NCBI GenBank assembly: GCA_028583685.1 | Contig: JAMXIF010000015.1 | Coordinates: forward strand, 61,002,801-61,066,800 | DNA length: 64,000 nt | Reading direction: 5' to 3' | Origin: Petaurus breviceps papuanus | Lineage: Eukaryota > Chordata > Mammalia > Diprotodontia > Petauridae | Shown here: in pieces, positions 22,186 through 33,464 of the stretch | Position numbering within the stretch: the first letter of the stretch is position 1 | How the letters are laid out: each line of letters starts with the position of its first letter | Notes under the pieces: generated by a model | Database searches by the model: none | The model's input: only the letters and a program-made list of their open reading frames with translations | What the model was told of the DNA's origin: nothing | Program-made: the position numbers and the translations under genes

Positions 22186-22336
22186 TTGTGGTAATGGTGG
22201 TTAAAAATTAATTTATGTCCCATTTTTTAATAGTGATTATGCCACAAGAGAGGCATTGCTCTCATCTTTCTCATTAGACTTGTTGAGAAACCAGGAAGAT
22301 CTATATAAGGTTTCATATTATCCTTATTCTATAGAT

Positions 22337-22541
22337 CAGGGCTTCTTAAACTTTCCCCACTCATGACCCTTCATTGAAGTTCTATGATGCAACATGGGCA
22401 AGTGTTACCAGAAACACATTGGATTCATTACACATTTGATTTTTAATTAATTTTTTGGTTGTTGGGCATTCAGAAACCTTTTACTGTTGCCCAGTTTTTC
22501 CCAATTCCACACAGGGTCATGACCCAGTTGAAGAAGTGCTG
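22337..22541 (-). mobile_element. hAT deletion derivative, same family as 53194-53961
   Basis: Left end CAGGGCTTCTTAAACTTTCC; right end, reversed, CAGCACTTCTTCAACTGGGT. Read on the minus strand it matches 53194-53395 block by block (AAAAGGTTTCTGAA, AAAAATTAATT, TTTCTGGTAACACTTGCC against TTTCTGGCAGCACTTGCC), then jumps to the other terminus. Flanks share TAGAT at the expected 8-bp duplication position (5 of 8). Confidence 0.82.
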
Positions 22542-22832
22542 TGCTAGATGTAGAAAGTAAGACTCAGTGATTTACCCAGTCTTCTTTTAAAAAATAGCCT
22601 ACAGTTTAGAAGTCATCTCCCAGTCCCTATGTATTGTATTTGCTCCACATGGATGACACTCAAGCAAATGCTAGCTGATAGTTTTTATTTATTTTTGTCT
22701 TGAAGATAGTGTTTGCAAAACTTTTTCTCTTCTCTTTTCTTTGTATGTTGTCTTAATAACTACTTCTAAGTATTTACTGGGTAACTGTGCTATGAAAAAG
22801 TGAGAAGAGAATCAAAGAATCACAGGACTGGT

Positions 22833-23165
22833 TCAGTCAGTCAGTAAACATTTATTAAGCTCCTACTGTGAGCCAGGCACTTTTCTGGTGCTACAAAGAA
22901 AGGGAAAAGACAGTCTTTATTCTCAAGAATCTCACAGTGTAACGGAGGAGACAAAACGAAGGCAATTATATACAGGATAAATTTGAAATAATCTACAGAA
23001 GCAAAGCATGAGAATCAAGGGGGATTGGGAAAGGCTTCCTTTAGAAGGTGGGATTTTAACTGGGACAAGAAGGAAGGGAAGGAAGGCAGGAAATGGAAAT
23101 GGGAAAAGAGAGCATTCCAGGAATGGGGGACAGACAGTGAAAATGCCCAGAGTCAGGAGAGCAAA
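22833..23165 (-). mobile_element. L2, antisense 3' region
   Basis: AACATTTATTAAGCTCCTACT, GTGAGCCAGGCACTTTTCTGG, ATTGGGAAAGGCTTCCTTTAG and GAGAGCATTCCAGGAATGGG are the antisense L2 3' UTR in order. Confidence 0.8.
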
Positions 23166-23314
23166 GTGTCTTGTTCAAAGATAGTAGAGAAGATTTGGAA
23201 GGAATCTCAGTGACCATTTAGTCCAACTGGTATCTTAATGGTACCCTCACTACAACCTACCCAAGTGATCTTCAGCTTTTTGAAGACTCCTAACAACTTA
23301 ATATATAATAAAGA

Positions 23315-23549
23315 TAGTCCAACTGAGACATGTTAAAGACCTTAGGCCAAGGTGTCCCACTGCATCTAGGGCCATCTCTAGTCATCCTGATCTATACCTC
23401 ACCACTGGACCTAGATGGCTCCAGAGACGAAAGTGAGGCTGGTGACTGTGCAAAGCCCTCCCTCACTTAAATCCAATTCATTGCATGTGATGGCATCACC
23501 TCCTTGATGTCATGGTTCTCTTTGAGAATGAAATGCAAACAAGAACAAC
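23315..23549 (+). mobile_element. marsupial SINE of a non-CORE type
   Basis: GACATGTTAAAGACCTTAGG, CCCACTGCATCTAGGGCCAT, CCTGATCTATACCTCACCAC, TCCCTCACTTAAATCCAATT and TGATGTCATGGTTCTCTTTG, ending in a CAAACAAGAACAAC tail. I recall this as a dispersed marsupial repeat with an RTE-like 3' end, but the family name is uncertain. Confidence 0.6.
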
Positions 23550-23654
23550 TCCCAAATTTATAAATGTCCTTCTTAAAACTGTGGTGTCCATAACTGAGTG
23601 CACACAGTATTCCAGGTATTCTCTGACCAGGTCAGAACTCTATCACCCCTTTAT

Positions 23655-25070
23655 TCTGGTTTCCTTTTTTTCAAAAATATTTTTCCCCAGTTACATGCCA
23701 AGAAAATTTTTAGCATTCATTTTTACAACATTTTGAGACCCACATTTTTCTCCCTTTCTCCCTCAGCTCCCCCTTCTGAAAATGGTAGACAGTTTGATAT
23801 AGTTTATACATGTGCTATCATATAAAAATAATTCCATGTTAGTCACAATTGTGAAAGAAGAAAAAGATCAAAAGAAAACATGAGAAAGAGTATTTTTATT
23901 TTATTTGAAGTGAAAAGAATTTAATTCAATCTTCACTCTGATTCCATTAGTTCTTTATCTGGATATGGATAGTATGGTTACTTCACGAGTCCTTTGTACT
24001 TGTCTTGCATCATTGTGTTGCTGAGAATAGCAGAGTCATTCATGGTTTATCATCACAAAATGTTGCTTATACTCTGTACAATGTTTTCCTGGTTCTACTC
24101 ATTTTACTTTAAATCAGTTTGTATGAGTCTAGTTTTGATTTTTTTCCTTAAATCTGCCTGTTCATCATTTCTTATGGCACAATAATTTTCATTGCATTCC
24201 TATACCACAGTTTGTTTAGCCATTCCCCAAATTATGGGTATCTTCTCAATTTCCAATGTTTTGCCACCACTAAAAGGACTGCTATAAATATTTTTGCATA
24301 TATAGGTTCTTTTCCTTTTTTTTAATGATCTCTTTGGGATACAAACCTAGTAGTGATATTGCTAGATCAAAGGGTATACACTGTTTGGTTGCCCTTTGGG
24401 AATAGTTCTAAATTGTTCTCCAGAATGGTTGGATCAGTTCACAACTCCACCAACAGTGCATCAGTGTTCAAAATTTCCCACACCTTCTCCAACATTTATC
24501 ATTTTCCTGTTTTGTCATGTTAGCCAATCTGATATGTGTGACATGGAACTTCAGAGTTGTTTTCCAGGTTCAATCAAAATCAAAAGTTTTCCAGGTTCAA
24601 TCAAAAGTGATTTAGAGCACTTTATATACCTAGAGATAGTTTTGATTTCTTCATCTGAAAACTGCCTGTTCATATCCTTTGATCATTTATCAATTGGGAA
24701 ATGTTTTGTTTTCTTGTAAATTTGACTCAGTTCTCTATAGATGTGAGATATGAAGCATTCATCAGAGACACTTGCTAGAAAGAATGTTTCCCAGCTTTCT
24801 GCCTTCCTTCTAATCTTGGTTACATTGGTTTTGTTTCTACAAAAGTTTTTTAATTTAATATAACCAAAATTAACTACTTTGCATTTTGTAATGCTCTCTA
24901 TGTCTGGTTTGGTCATGAATTCTTCCCCTCCCCATAGATCTGACAGGTAGGCTATTCCTTGCTCTTGTAATTAACTTATAGTGTCACCCTTTATGTCTAA
25001 ATCATGCCAAATGTCTGTCATATCTAACTTTTCTAATATTCTATTTATATTACTGTTTTATTAATATAGT
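23655..25070 (-). mobile_element. L1 3' portion, antisense
   Basis: From the tail at about 23660 through the 3' UTR to the ORF2 C-terminus (24.17-24.72 kb), where the minus strand has the WW/WD-type cysteine-rich end found in L1 ORF2 (phrases like CACTGTTGGTGGAGTTGTGA). The upstream truncation point is about 25070, where CR1 text resumes. A short duplication, TTTTCCAGGTTCAATCAAAA at about 24560 and 24588, lies within it. Confidence 0.85.
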
Positions 25071-25480
25071 CCATGCTGACTGTTGGAGTTTCAGCTTGCT
25101 AAAATCCCCAGTTCTTTTTCAGATAAACTATTTTGAACAATGGCTTTCATAACCTAAGCTTGAGAAGTTGACCTGAATGCATATATAGGACTTTATATTT
25201 GCCCCAATTAAACTTCATCTTAGATTCATCAAGACAACTCTACTCTATCAATACTTTTTGGATGCTGACTCTGACATCCAGTTTGTTATCTATCCCTTTC
25301 AGCTTTTTGTCATCTGCAATTTGATGAACATTTCACTTGTGCCTCTAACCAAGGCATTGATAACAGTATTAAACTTCATAGGACCAAGTCCTGATCCCTG
25401 GCGCACTCCACTGAAGATCTCTTGGCCAAGTTGAAAGTGAAACTTTAACTATCATGTTAACCTAGAAATACACCTTCATT

Positions 25481-26282
25481 CTTTATTAACCTGATTTTAA
25501 CCCTAACAAAGTGTTATACATACATGTGAATTTAAGTTGGAGTTAAAGAAGTATTCCTTTAGAAAGTATTTTAGCATCGGCTCCCATGACTTTTTGTTAG
25601 GTCTTTTTAGAAGGGATTTTTTTTCTTTAAAAATCTTATCACAGGGTGACTACACTCAGATGAAACATTTAAACAATAATATTGGTTTTTCCCATTGTGT
25701 GAATCAACTTATTTACCTAAAAAGAGAGGGAAAGAGAGATTTAATAAATAGGGCAGTGTTTTGAACTGTGGCAGATAGACAAATGAGAGAACTATTTATA
25801 GGTTGGCAATAGAAATGCTAATGAGATTTCAATCAACAGAAAAGGAAGACAGGCCTACATTTCTGTCTTTCATTAAACTTATTATTTAGCTGGGAAAAAA
25901 AACATTCTTTACATCAAATTAATTTTTTAGCTTTCAATAAAGTCCTACTCTGATGCCTCATTGTGGAATAGAGGGAGATTATTGGGTTCTCAAAGGCCAT
26001 GTCAGTTGAGTGCAAACTCTGACAGAACCCACTGTACCAACCTAGGACAGCTTTAAACACCAGCCCTTTGGGAATAGCATTTACATCTGTCATCTAAAGA
26101 CCAAAATGTCTCAGTTCTGAAAGACTTTTCACTAGGATGGCTTTTAAGTGATGAATCTTTTCAGTCATAATACTTTTCACAAAACATTTACCCTAAAGTA
26201 GAGTTGTGGTATACATGATAGAAATTAACATCCACTCTGAAGAAATAACAGGGCCTTGAAGTGTTTTTTTAACTTATTATTC
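25481..26282. other. unassigned stretch
   Basis: No repeat family recognised. The 75-codon frame at 25537 has no motif. Confidence 0.4.
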
Positions 26283-26580
26283 AATTCAGCAAATATTTAA
26301 ATACTTACTACATGCTAGGTATTTCAACTGACATTGGGGATATGAAGAAACAGCCTTAGCCTTCAAAGAGCTTACATTCTATGGGGCTGGGAAAATTCAA
26401 GAAATAAGAGTTACATGAAAAATAATTTGGATTGGTGTAATCAGGAAAGGATTGATGTAAAATGTGGTATGTGAGTTGTGCTTAGAAGAAAACTAGAAAT
26501 TCTATAAGACAGAGTTGAAGGGGGGTCATGCAAAGGTACAGAGGTGGGAAATTGATTGATATATGGAAGGAGAAGCTAAC
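26283..26580 (-). mobile_element. L2, antisense 3' region
   Basis: CAATTCAGCAAATATTTAAAT, ACTTACTACATGCTAGGTAT, AAAGAGCTTACATTCTATGG and a decayed 3' UTR. Confidence 0.65.
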
Positions 26581-26794
26581 AGAGCCTGCAATTATTGAAG
26601 TGAAAGCTTATTTTGACTTTCACTATTTTATTATAATGAAAACATTTGGATTTAAAAGTTACTAAATATGCTGTACTGTTCACCTCTTCCATGGATCCAC
26701 GTTTTTCTGCATTGTGTGTTCTATTTTGTTCAGACATAGAGTGTCAGTAATTCAGTTGAGTATGTTCTTTTGTCCCTTTTGTACCATTTTGTGA

Positions 26795-26985
26795 CTCAGG
26801 AGCTAATCAGTGGAAAGAACATTGACTCTGGAATCAAAGGAGTTTGATTCAAACTTGGATCCTTACAACTTGTGGGACCCTAATTCACTTGAGCCTTAGT
26901 TTCCCCATTAGTAAAATGAGGAATTTAGAATTACTTGCCTCTGATGTTCCTTTCAACTCTAGATCTTTTAACCTAGGGTCCTATT
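26795..26985 (+). mobile_element. CORE-SINE relic
   Basis: GTGGAAAGAACATTGACTCTGG head, TTCACTTGAGCCTTAGTTTCC core, and TTCCTTTCAACTCTAGATCTT tail. Confidence 0.6.
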
Positions 26986-27430
26986 TTTCTTATTTGGTAG
27001 TAATGATATTGGGGGAAAATGTTGTTCTTGTTAGGTACACCATGAAGCTCAAGGCATTGTGTTGGTATTGATTTTCCTTTGTGTTCTTGGGGTCTCTCTG
27101 AGTTATCCCAGTCATATGCTATAGGGATCCCCAGAGGACAGTTTGACCCAGAGTTATTCTGCAGTATGGAAAGAGCTGAATGTTCCTGCCCTTCCCTCTT
27201 ACTGATAAACCATAGAGTAATTCTAGGATGTGAATGATTATGATTGTTCCACTAGAATCCCTTGAATGAAAATTTTTGGGGAAAAAAAACCTCAGTTTTT
27301 AGCAAGATACATTTCTTAGAGAGTAAACTGAATGAGATGACTAAATATTCAATATACACATTTGCATAAAATAGCAGGCCTCACCAGAACAAAACTATTT
27401 TCTGCTTGTTGTTTTTTAATCAAATTCAGC
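26986..27430. other. unassigned stretch up to assembly gap
   Basis: No named repeat or exon recognised. Confidence 0.35.
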
Positions 27431-27440
27431 NNNNNNNNNN
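27431..27440. other. assembly gap (10 N)
   Basis: Ten N characters. The size is probably nominal, so distances across it may be wrong. Confidence 0.98.
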
Positions 27441-27529
27441 TGTTTGTGGGGAGTAGGGGCTATACAATTGGAATGTTATGTGTGTGTTCTCTGATGCAAT
27501 TGAGATATTGCTGGTTGTTCTGAACACAC

Positions 27530-27915
27530 CTTTCAGAGAAACATGGAAACATTTAGGGAAACTGGCATAAAGTAAAATAAGGAGAGTCAGGAAAACAACA
27601 TACATAATGACTACAACAAAATAAGTGGAAAGAACAACCAAATAACCCAAGCAAAACTGATTACTGCAAAACAATGGCAAAACTTGTTCGCTAAAGAAGA
27701 GATGAGAAAAAACTCCTTCTCCTACTTCTTTGCAGAGGTGAGAGGACCATGGTTGTGAAAAACCATATATATATATCAGACTTTTTAAAAAATACATTTT
27801 TTAGTCATGCACAACTATTTTTTCTCTCTCTTTTCCACAATGCCTGTGAGGGATGACTCTCTGGTGGGGGATATATGCAGTAGAAAATGTAATTACTATA
27901 GAAGCCAAAGATGTA
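27530..27915 (+). mobile_element. L1 3' UTR-type fragment
   Basis: Contains TTTAGGGAAACTGGCATAAAG, GTCAGGAAAACAACATACAT, AATGACTACAACAAAATAAG and CTTCTTTGCAGAGGTGAGAG, which I recognise as a common marsupial L1 3' segment. The subfamily differs from the other L1 tails in the window. Confidence 0.6.
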
Positions 27916-27944
27916 GACAAACACACCTATGATTCCCATTGATC

Positions 27945-28095
27945 CTGGTGGTTGCTCTTCAGTCATTCAGTTATGTCCAACTCTTTGTGACCTTATTGGA
28001 CCGTAGCAAACCAAGCCCTTCTGTCCTCTACTATCTCCTGAAGTCTGTCCAAGTTTATTTGATTCTGGAGTTCTCTGCAATGATGGAAGTGTCAA
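27945..28095. mobile_element. RTE/BovB-like LINE fragment
   Basis: TCTTCAGTCATTCAGTTATG, CCAACTCTTTGTGACC, GGACCGTAGCAAACCAAGCC and CCTCTACTATCTCCTGAAG match the RTE-type 3' region shared with BovB-derived repeats. Orientation not determined. Confidence 0.55.
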
Positions 28096-28149
28096 CATGC
28101 CTGCCTATCCTGATAGAAATGATTATTTTCTCTTATATTAATAACTAAT

Positions 28150-28690
28150 TATTGAATCATCATCAAGATTTTACCCCTATTTTACTTCCTCATCCAGAAA
28201 TCAACCAGAGTGGGAAATATCTCTCAAAAACTTACCCAGACTAAAAATCTAATCAAAAACAGTAAAAGAAATTTTAAATTTAGCCTAATGGATGAATTCC
28301 TGCTCATTGTGTTTACTCAGACAGGTCTGGAAAAATATGAATTCTTCCTTTTGTCAGACAGATGATATGGAAATTGATAAATCTCTTTGACCAAGACTTG
28401 GGTGACCCACTTGGGTCTTGGGTCCCTCACTGTAATTTGGTCCACCACCCATTATGATATTCATTTTCTCACCGATTTTCACCAGAGTTGATTGCCACCC
28501 TCAGGAACACCTGCTTTTCCAAAGGCATATAAACTGTAAGCCCACTGCCATGAGGGGTCTTCAGCATTTGAGAGTGCCACTGACCTTTTATTAAGAATGC
28601 TGGCATTATTAATAAAGTGACTACCGAGAAATTATGTCTCTTGAACCTTTTAAATGTCATAATCTTGTGATAGTCTCATTCATATCCTCC
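28150..28690 (+). mobile_element. probable solo LTR (ERV fossil)
   Basis: A TATAAA box at 28528-28533 is followed about 80 bases on by AATAAA at 28611-28616, then a pyrimidine-rich end, the usual promoter plus poly(A) spacing of a mammalian LTR. It resembles ERVL/MaLR-type LTR ends known from therians. No internal viral part adjoins it, so it is probably a recombined solo LTR, and old. Ends are uncertain. Confidence 0.45.
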
Positions 28691-28974
28691 CAAAAACTGG
28701 CCACAAGGAATGTACCCACCATGAAGAAATGTTCCTGCGCTTTGTCTTGACATCATGAAGACACCAGTGGAATATACCTCTCATCGTCCTCTTTTGTCAC
28801 ATGACAAACTTGTCTTGTGTTTGTACCATCAATTCTTTGATGATATTTTTTACTTCTGTTCTTCAGAGCTTCTTCTTGCAGCCTTCTCCCTCCCATCAGT
28901 CTGTGACAAGCTCATCTTAAATTTATTAGAGGCAATGTCTTCCTGATATTCAACAACACAGGCCAAATGTCTGT
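28691..28974. other. unassigned stretch
   Basis: Nothing recognised. The 63-codon frame at 28755 lacks any motif. Confidence 0.35.
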
Positions 28975-29640
28975 ATTAAAAAGATGGGCCTCCCTTTGAC
29001 CCAACAATATCACTACTAGTTCTGTATCCCAAAGAGATAAAATAAAATGGAAAAAGACCCACATATACAAAAATATTTATAGCAGCTGTTTTTGTGGTGG
29101 CAAAGAATCACAAATTGAGAGGATGCCTATCAACTGGGGAGTGGTATGGTATATAATTATGATGGAATACTATTGTGTTGTAAGATGTGATGAGCAGGAT
29201 GGTATTGGAAGAACATGGGAAAACTTACATGAACTGATAAAAAGAGAAGTGAGCAGAACCAAGAAACATTTTCACAGTACCACCAATATTGTAGGGATGA
29301 TCAACTGTGGAAGACTTAGTTATTTTGATCAAGACAATGACACAAGACAATTCTGATAAAAAAAATCCACCTCCAGAGAGAGAACTGATTAATTCTGAAT
29401 ACAGATTGAAGCATACTTTTAAAACTTTACTTTTCTTGTTTTTTTAATGCATGTTTTCTTTTGTAACATGGCTAATAGGGGAATGTTTTGCACATCAACA
29501 TTTACAAAGTATTATATTGCTTGCTTTCTCAAGGGGTGGGAGAGAGGCAGAGAATTTGGACCTCAAAATTAAAAAAAAAAGAATCTTAAATATTTTGCGT
29601 GTAATTGGGAAATAAAGAAATAAAATATATTTTTAAAAGT
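28975..29640 (+). mobile_element. L1 3' end (ORF2 C-terminus and 3' UTR)
   Basis: Starts inside ORF2 at CTCCCTTTGACCCAACAATA. ORF2 C-terminal coding is readable (YNYDGILLCCKM-type text, about 29150-29190), then the 3' UTR and a tail near 29640. The flanks share AAAGATGGG (about 28980 and 29642), a likely target-site duplication. Confidence 0.85.
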
Positions 29641-30785
29641 AAAGATGGGTTTTAGCTATTATAAGAAGTAGGGGAGGTAGAAAAAGTAGTCTGATTGGAT
29701 TAGGTATTTGTGGAGAGAACTGTGTGCTAGAGGCAGTGTAATTGTGAAGGTACTGAAGGGTCAATTGACAAGTAATGTGAAGGAGGGGAAGGTACAAAGA
29801 CTGGAAAACACACACACATATACACATACACACATATTCTTGGACCTTATTCATAGTTCTGTTGTTGGTGATGTTCTCAGTCACATTAGTGCCTACTCTC
29901 TTTAGAAAATCTCTATGGGTCATCTGTACAGGAGATCTTTTATGACAACATTGGAAGGGAACAGACAGGTTTTCAAAAGAATTTGATTCCATGATGGCTT
30001 ATTTCTGCCATCTCACAATTGACTGAAAGATATAAAGACTTGTCCTCATGTGAGTATTATTTGTTGATTGTCAAAAAGCATTCAACTCAGTAGGACAGAC
30101 TGTTCTACAGGGGTCTTCTATTAATATGATAATGTCATTCAAGACTCCTTAGAAGATGTTCTCATTTTTTGTTTAATTTTGTTTAATTAATGTTTTTTCT
30201 CCCTCATGGTTCCTCCCATTCATTCTAATTCTTGTATACAACATGACAAAATATCGAACCTTTAAAATCCATTTTACAAGTGAAGGCTTACTGGATGGTG
30301 GAGAGGATTATTTGTAAATGAATTTGATATTAAAATAAAAGGCATCAATTTTAAAGGTAGGAGGAGGTATTTAAGAGAACCATGCAGAGGCAAGCAGCTT
30401 TATATAACAACCTGCTTTCCTTCCTCCCTGTGTCCTCTCCAGCCTCGTGCATAGTTGAGTAGTTTCCACAGTATCTCATTTGTACTTCCTTCCCTCATCT
30501 CTGGCCACTCCATTCAACCCCACAACCTGGCTTTAGTGCTTTTGGTGTTCTGTTCCTGGCTGCCCCTTGCGACATTGGCCTTGTAAATGTCAGTCATTCT
30601 TCTCCTGGTGGTTGTCCTCTGGAACAGATGAGTCATGGCTTTTGTTTCTTCAGTTATAAAGAAATGTTTTGTATGTTTTGCTGATGGAGCTCATGGAGCA
30701 GAGGCAGAACAATCTCTTAGCATAACCATTGTTGGTTAATGTACTGAGTGAGCTGGCAAGTAGGGACACTCTGTAAACATTTTAT
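29641..30785. other. unassigned stretch with a short (CA)n at about 29809-29836
   Basis: A (CA)n/(TA)n run, then sequence without a named repeat. A piece near 30170-30280 may be a decayed antisense L1 tail (CATTTTACAAG end). The frames here carry no motif. Confidence 0.35.
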
Positions 30786-30960
30786 AGAAAGCATTACAGA
30801 GTAGTAAATCTGGAAGTGTCCTTAGAAATAATCTAGTACAAGCCCCTCATTTTAAAGATGAGGAAACTGAATCCGACAGGGATAAAATGACAAACCTAAG
30901 GTCATAGAATTATCACTTTATTCTTGGTCTTTGGTCTCTAATCACTTTCCTCTAAAGTGT
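30786..30960 (-). mobile_element. CORE-SINE/MIR relic, antisense
   Basis: AAGCCCCTCATTTTAAAGATG, AGGAAACTGAATCCGACAGG and ACAAACCTAAGGTCATAGAA in antisense order. Confidence 0.6.
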
Positions 30961-30984
30961 TTGTTTTAGAAAAAGCAGCAATTT

Positions 30985-31640
30985 TCAAGACATTTTTAAT
31001 ATACATTTTTAAAATTTAAATTTGTTTATTTACTTTTAGTTTACAACATCCAGTTCCACAATCCCTTGAGTTTCAAATTTTCTCCCCCTCCCTCTCTTCC
31101 CCCTTCCCTCCCACGATGGCATGTAATCAAATATAGGTTCTACAAATACCTTCACATTGAATATTAGTCAAGTTGTAAAGAAAGATTATATAGTTATATA
31201 ATGGGGTGAACAATGAGAAAGAATAAATAAAATAAAACAAGAAAAAGAGAGAGAGCAAGTAGTTTGCTTCAGTCTGCATCCATACTCTGTAGTTCTTTCT
31301 CTGGATGTGGATATCCCCTTCAAGGGGACCCATCATTTGAGGAATGGCTGAACAAGTTGTGGTGTATGAATGTAATGGAATACTACTGTGCTATAAGAAA
31401 GGAGGAGCAGCCAGACCTCATAATAACTTGGAGAGACTTATATAAACTGATGCTGAGCGAGGAGAGAAGAACCAGAAGAACTTTGTACACAAGTACAGAC
31501 ACATTGTATGTGTTACGACTAACTTTGTTAGACTGGGCTCCTTTCAGCAATACAAGGTTAGAAGACAACTACAAAAGAATCAAGACATTTTTGCCAAAAG
31601 ATACTTTTCTTAAGAATTCCACATTAAATGATAATTAAAA
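30985..31640 (-). mobile_element. L1 with 5' inversion (twin priming)
   Basis: 30985-31317 is an antisense L1 3' UTR beginning at the tail. At about 31318 the orientation flips: 31318-31640 is sense L1 ORF2 C-terminal coding (PSFEEWLNKLWCMNVMEYYC, then LYKLMLSEERRTRRTLYTS). For an antisense insertion this is the 5' part inverted against the 3' part, the known result of twin priming during target-primed reverse transcription. Confidence 0.85.
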
Positions 31641-31654
31641 TTAGAGAGCTTAAC

Positions 31655-31693
31655 ATGCACGCACACGTGCACACACACACACACACACACACG
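31655..31693. repeat. (CA)n microsatellite
   Basis: CA dinucleotides with CG interruptions at both ends. Confidence 0.9.
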
Positions 31694-31734
31694 TGCCTTT
31701 CTTACTGAACTTTCCCTAGAAACAGACTTCATGG

Positions 31735-31905
31735 TATCATAGGCTTGGTATTGAACTAGGTTCCCCTTCCTTCTCTGATACTTTGCTAGTGGTGTGGTCC
31801 AGTCATTTTACCATGCTACAAATCAATTTCTTTACCTATCAAGCAATGGGATTGGACTATACTGTTTTTAAGGTCCCCTTCAGTTCACACATTTTGTAAT
31901 TTCAT
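31735..31905 (+). mobile_element. CORE-SINE relic
   Basis: GCTTGGTATTGAACTAGGTTC, TGTGGTCCAGTCATTTTACC and AAGGTCCCCTTCAGTTCACA follow the sense order. Confidence 0.55.
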
Positions 31906-32514
31906 AGAAATTCTTAGCTATATGAGTGGAAAATCAGGACCAAATTGGACTTTTGCTAATTTCAGTCTTTCTGGGCTTAAATTTCCAGTAAATGGATAAC
32001 TTTCCCATTACTTCACTTACTATTGTGTATTACAAAAATCCTGCTTCCCCACTTTTTGACTGCTGTCCTTTTAACATATATCATACCCTGCTCTTTCCCC
32101 TTTCTGCCCCAATCAATCTGTTCTTTCTGAGAAGCCAGAAGCTTTCAAAATATGTTGGGAAATAGGTTCTGATCTACCAAACAACTACTTTGGGAATATA
32201 TTTATTTTGTAAAATACACTTGTGGTGGGTGGGCATCACATTTTTCCTCCGATGTTTGAAAATTAATACCATATATTTTTATAATTGTGTAAAATAATGA
32301 ATTAAATTTAAAATCAGAAAGCCATTATTGTGAATAGATTTCTTTTAGTAAGCCAACATAAAGCCAAAATATGAGAAAAAGACAATTTTTTTTTAGTTTT
32401 CCAGTTTTGTGTTTATGGCCCTATTGGCAATAAAATAACCCTAATTCCTCTTCTCCTTCTCCCATTACCTTACTTTTAACTGTGGGTGTGCGTATATAAT
32501 GTGTTTTTATATAT
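31906..32514. other. unassigned stretch
   Basis: About 0.6 kb without recognised repeat or exon. Confidence 0.4.
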
Positions 32515-32516
32515 GC

Positions 32517-32764
32517 AATTGTTGTTCAGTCATTTTCAGTCATGTCTGACTCTTTGTGACCCCATTTGGGGTTTTCTTGGCAAAAATACTGGAGAGGTTT
32601 ACTTCTCCAGCTCATTTTACAGCTAAGGAAACTGAGGCAAATAGAATTAAATGACTTGCTGATGGTTACACACATAATAAGTGTCTGAGGCCAGAATGGA
32701 ACTCAGGAAGAGGAGTCTTTGTGACTGCAGCCCCAGCATTCTATCCACTGCACCACCTAGTTGC
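32517..32764 (-). mobile_element. MAR1-type SINE, antisense
   Basis: GTTGTTCAGTCATTTTCAGT, TGTGACCCCATTTGGGG, CTTCTCCAGCTCATTTTACA, and the head complement CTGCACCACCTAGTTGC. Confidence 0.93.
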
Positions 32765-32804
32765 ATATTATCTCTCAACAGCTCCCAGAGGGACGATTTT
32801 ATTT

Positions 32805-32870
32805 TTGTCTTTCTGTTTACAGCACCTGACACATAGTAGATGCTTAATAAATTCTTAATGATTTATTAAC
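32805..32870 (+). mobile_element. L2 3' terminus
   Basis: CAGCACCTGACACATAGTAG followed by ATGCTTAATAAATTCTTAA. Confidence 0.7.
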
Positions 32871-32939
32871 CTTACAGACTAAGGAACAAGTACTTGAGTT
32901 CATATCACTAGAAGCTGGAAAAGACCTCATCTGATCAGC

Positions 32940-33166
32940 ACACACTTGGGGGAGAAGTGTGTGTATGTATGTGTTTATGAGCATGTACCTATGTATGTAA
33001 ATAGAAAAATCATCTATAGACATATAAAATGTTTTATATATAATACAACTATGAAATATAAGTGAATATGTATCCATACATGTATGCACGTGTACACATT
33101 GGAATACATATATATGTAAATACATATCTATACCTATGCACATTGTTATATATATGTATATGTATA

Positions 33167-33200
<34 letters not shown>

Positions 33201-33460
33201 CCACACAACTAGGAAATAGCAGAGAAAGAAAGGGAACCCAGGTTAGTACCTGTTCTATGATACCAGAAAGCTTGTTTTCAAAGAGGGTTCAGTTAGGTAT
33301 CATATAGGTAACTAAATATATGTGTATTTATATACATACACATACATGTAAATGTATAAATAACATCTCTTTATGTACACACATATATAGGCATATGTGT
33401 ATGCATAAATACATACAGGTATGTGTGTATATACACATACACACGAATGCACACATACAT
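32940..33460. repeat. degenerate TA/CA/TG microsatellite domain
   Basis: Two dense blocks, 32957-33201 (ending (TG)n(TA)n) and 33312-33460, of 2-4 bp motifs such as TATG, CATA and GTAT. They are separated by about 110 bases of ordinary sequence. Confidence 0.85.
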
Positions 33461-33464
33461 ACTT

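Larger units (their letters stand above)
23166..25480 (-). mobile_element. CR1/L3 LINE, split by a SINE and an L1
   Basis: Three blocks read as one antisense CR1/L3: 23180-23310 (AGGAATCTCAGTGACCATTTAG), 23550-23655 (TGTGGTGTCCATAACTGAG, TATTCTCTGACCAGGTCAGA), and 25070-25480 (TTGGAGTTTCAGCTTGCTAAA, GATCCCTGGCGCACTCCACTG). The breaks are the SINE at 23315-23549 and the L1 at 23655-25070. This is among the oldest LINE copies here. Confidence 0.75.

Noticed and set aside
24560-24610. Short duplication of TTTTCCAGGTTCAATCAAAA
   Set aside because: Real, but a small replication-slippage duplication inside an L1 relic with no further meaning.
27426-27797. 123-codon minus-strand frame
   Set aside because: Crosses the N gap and lies in an L1 3' UTR.
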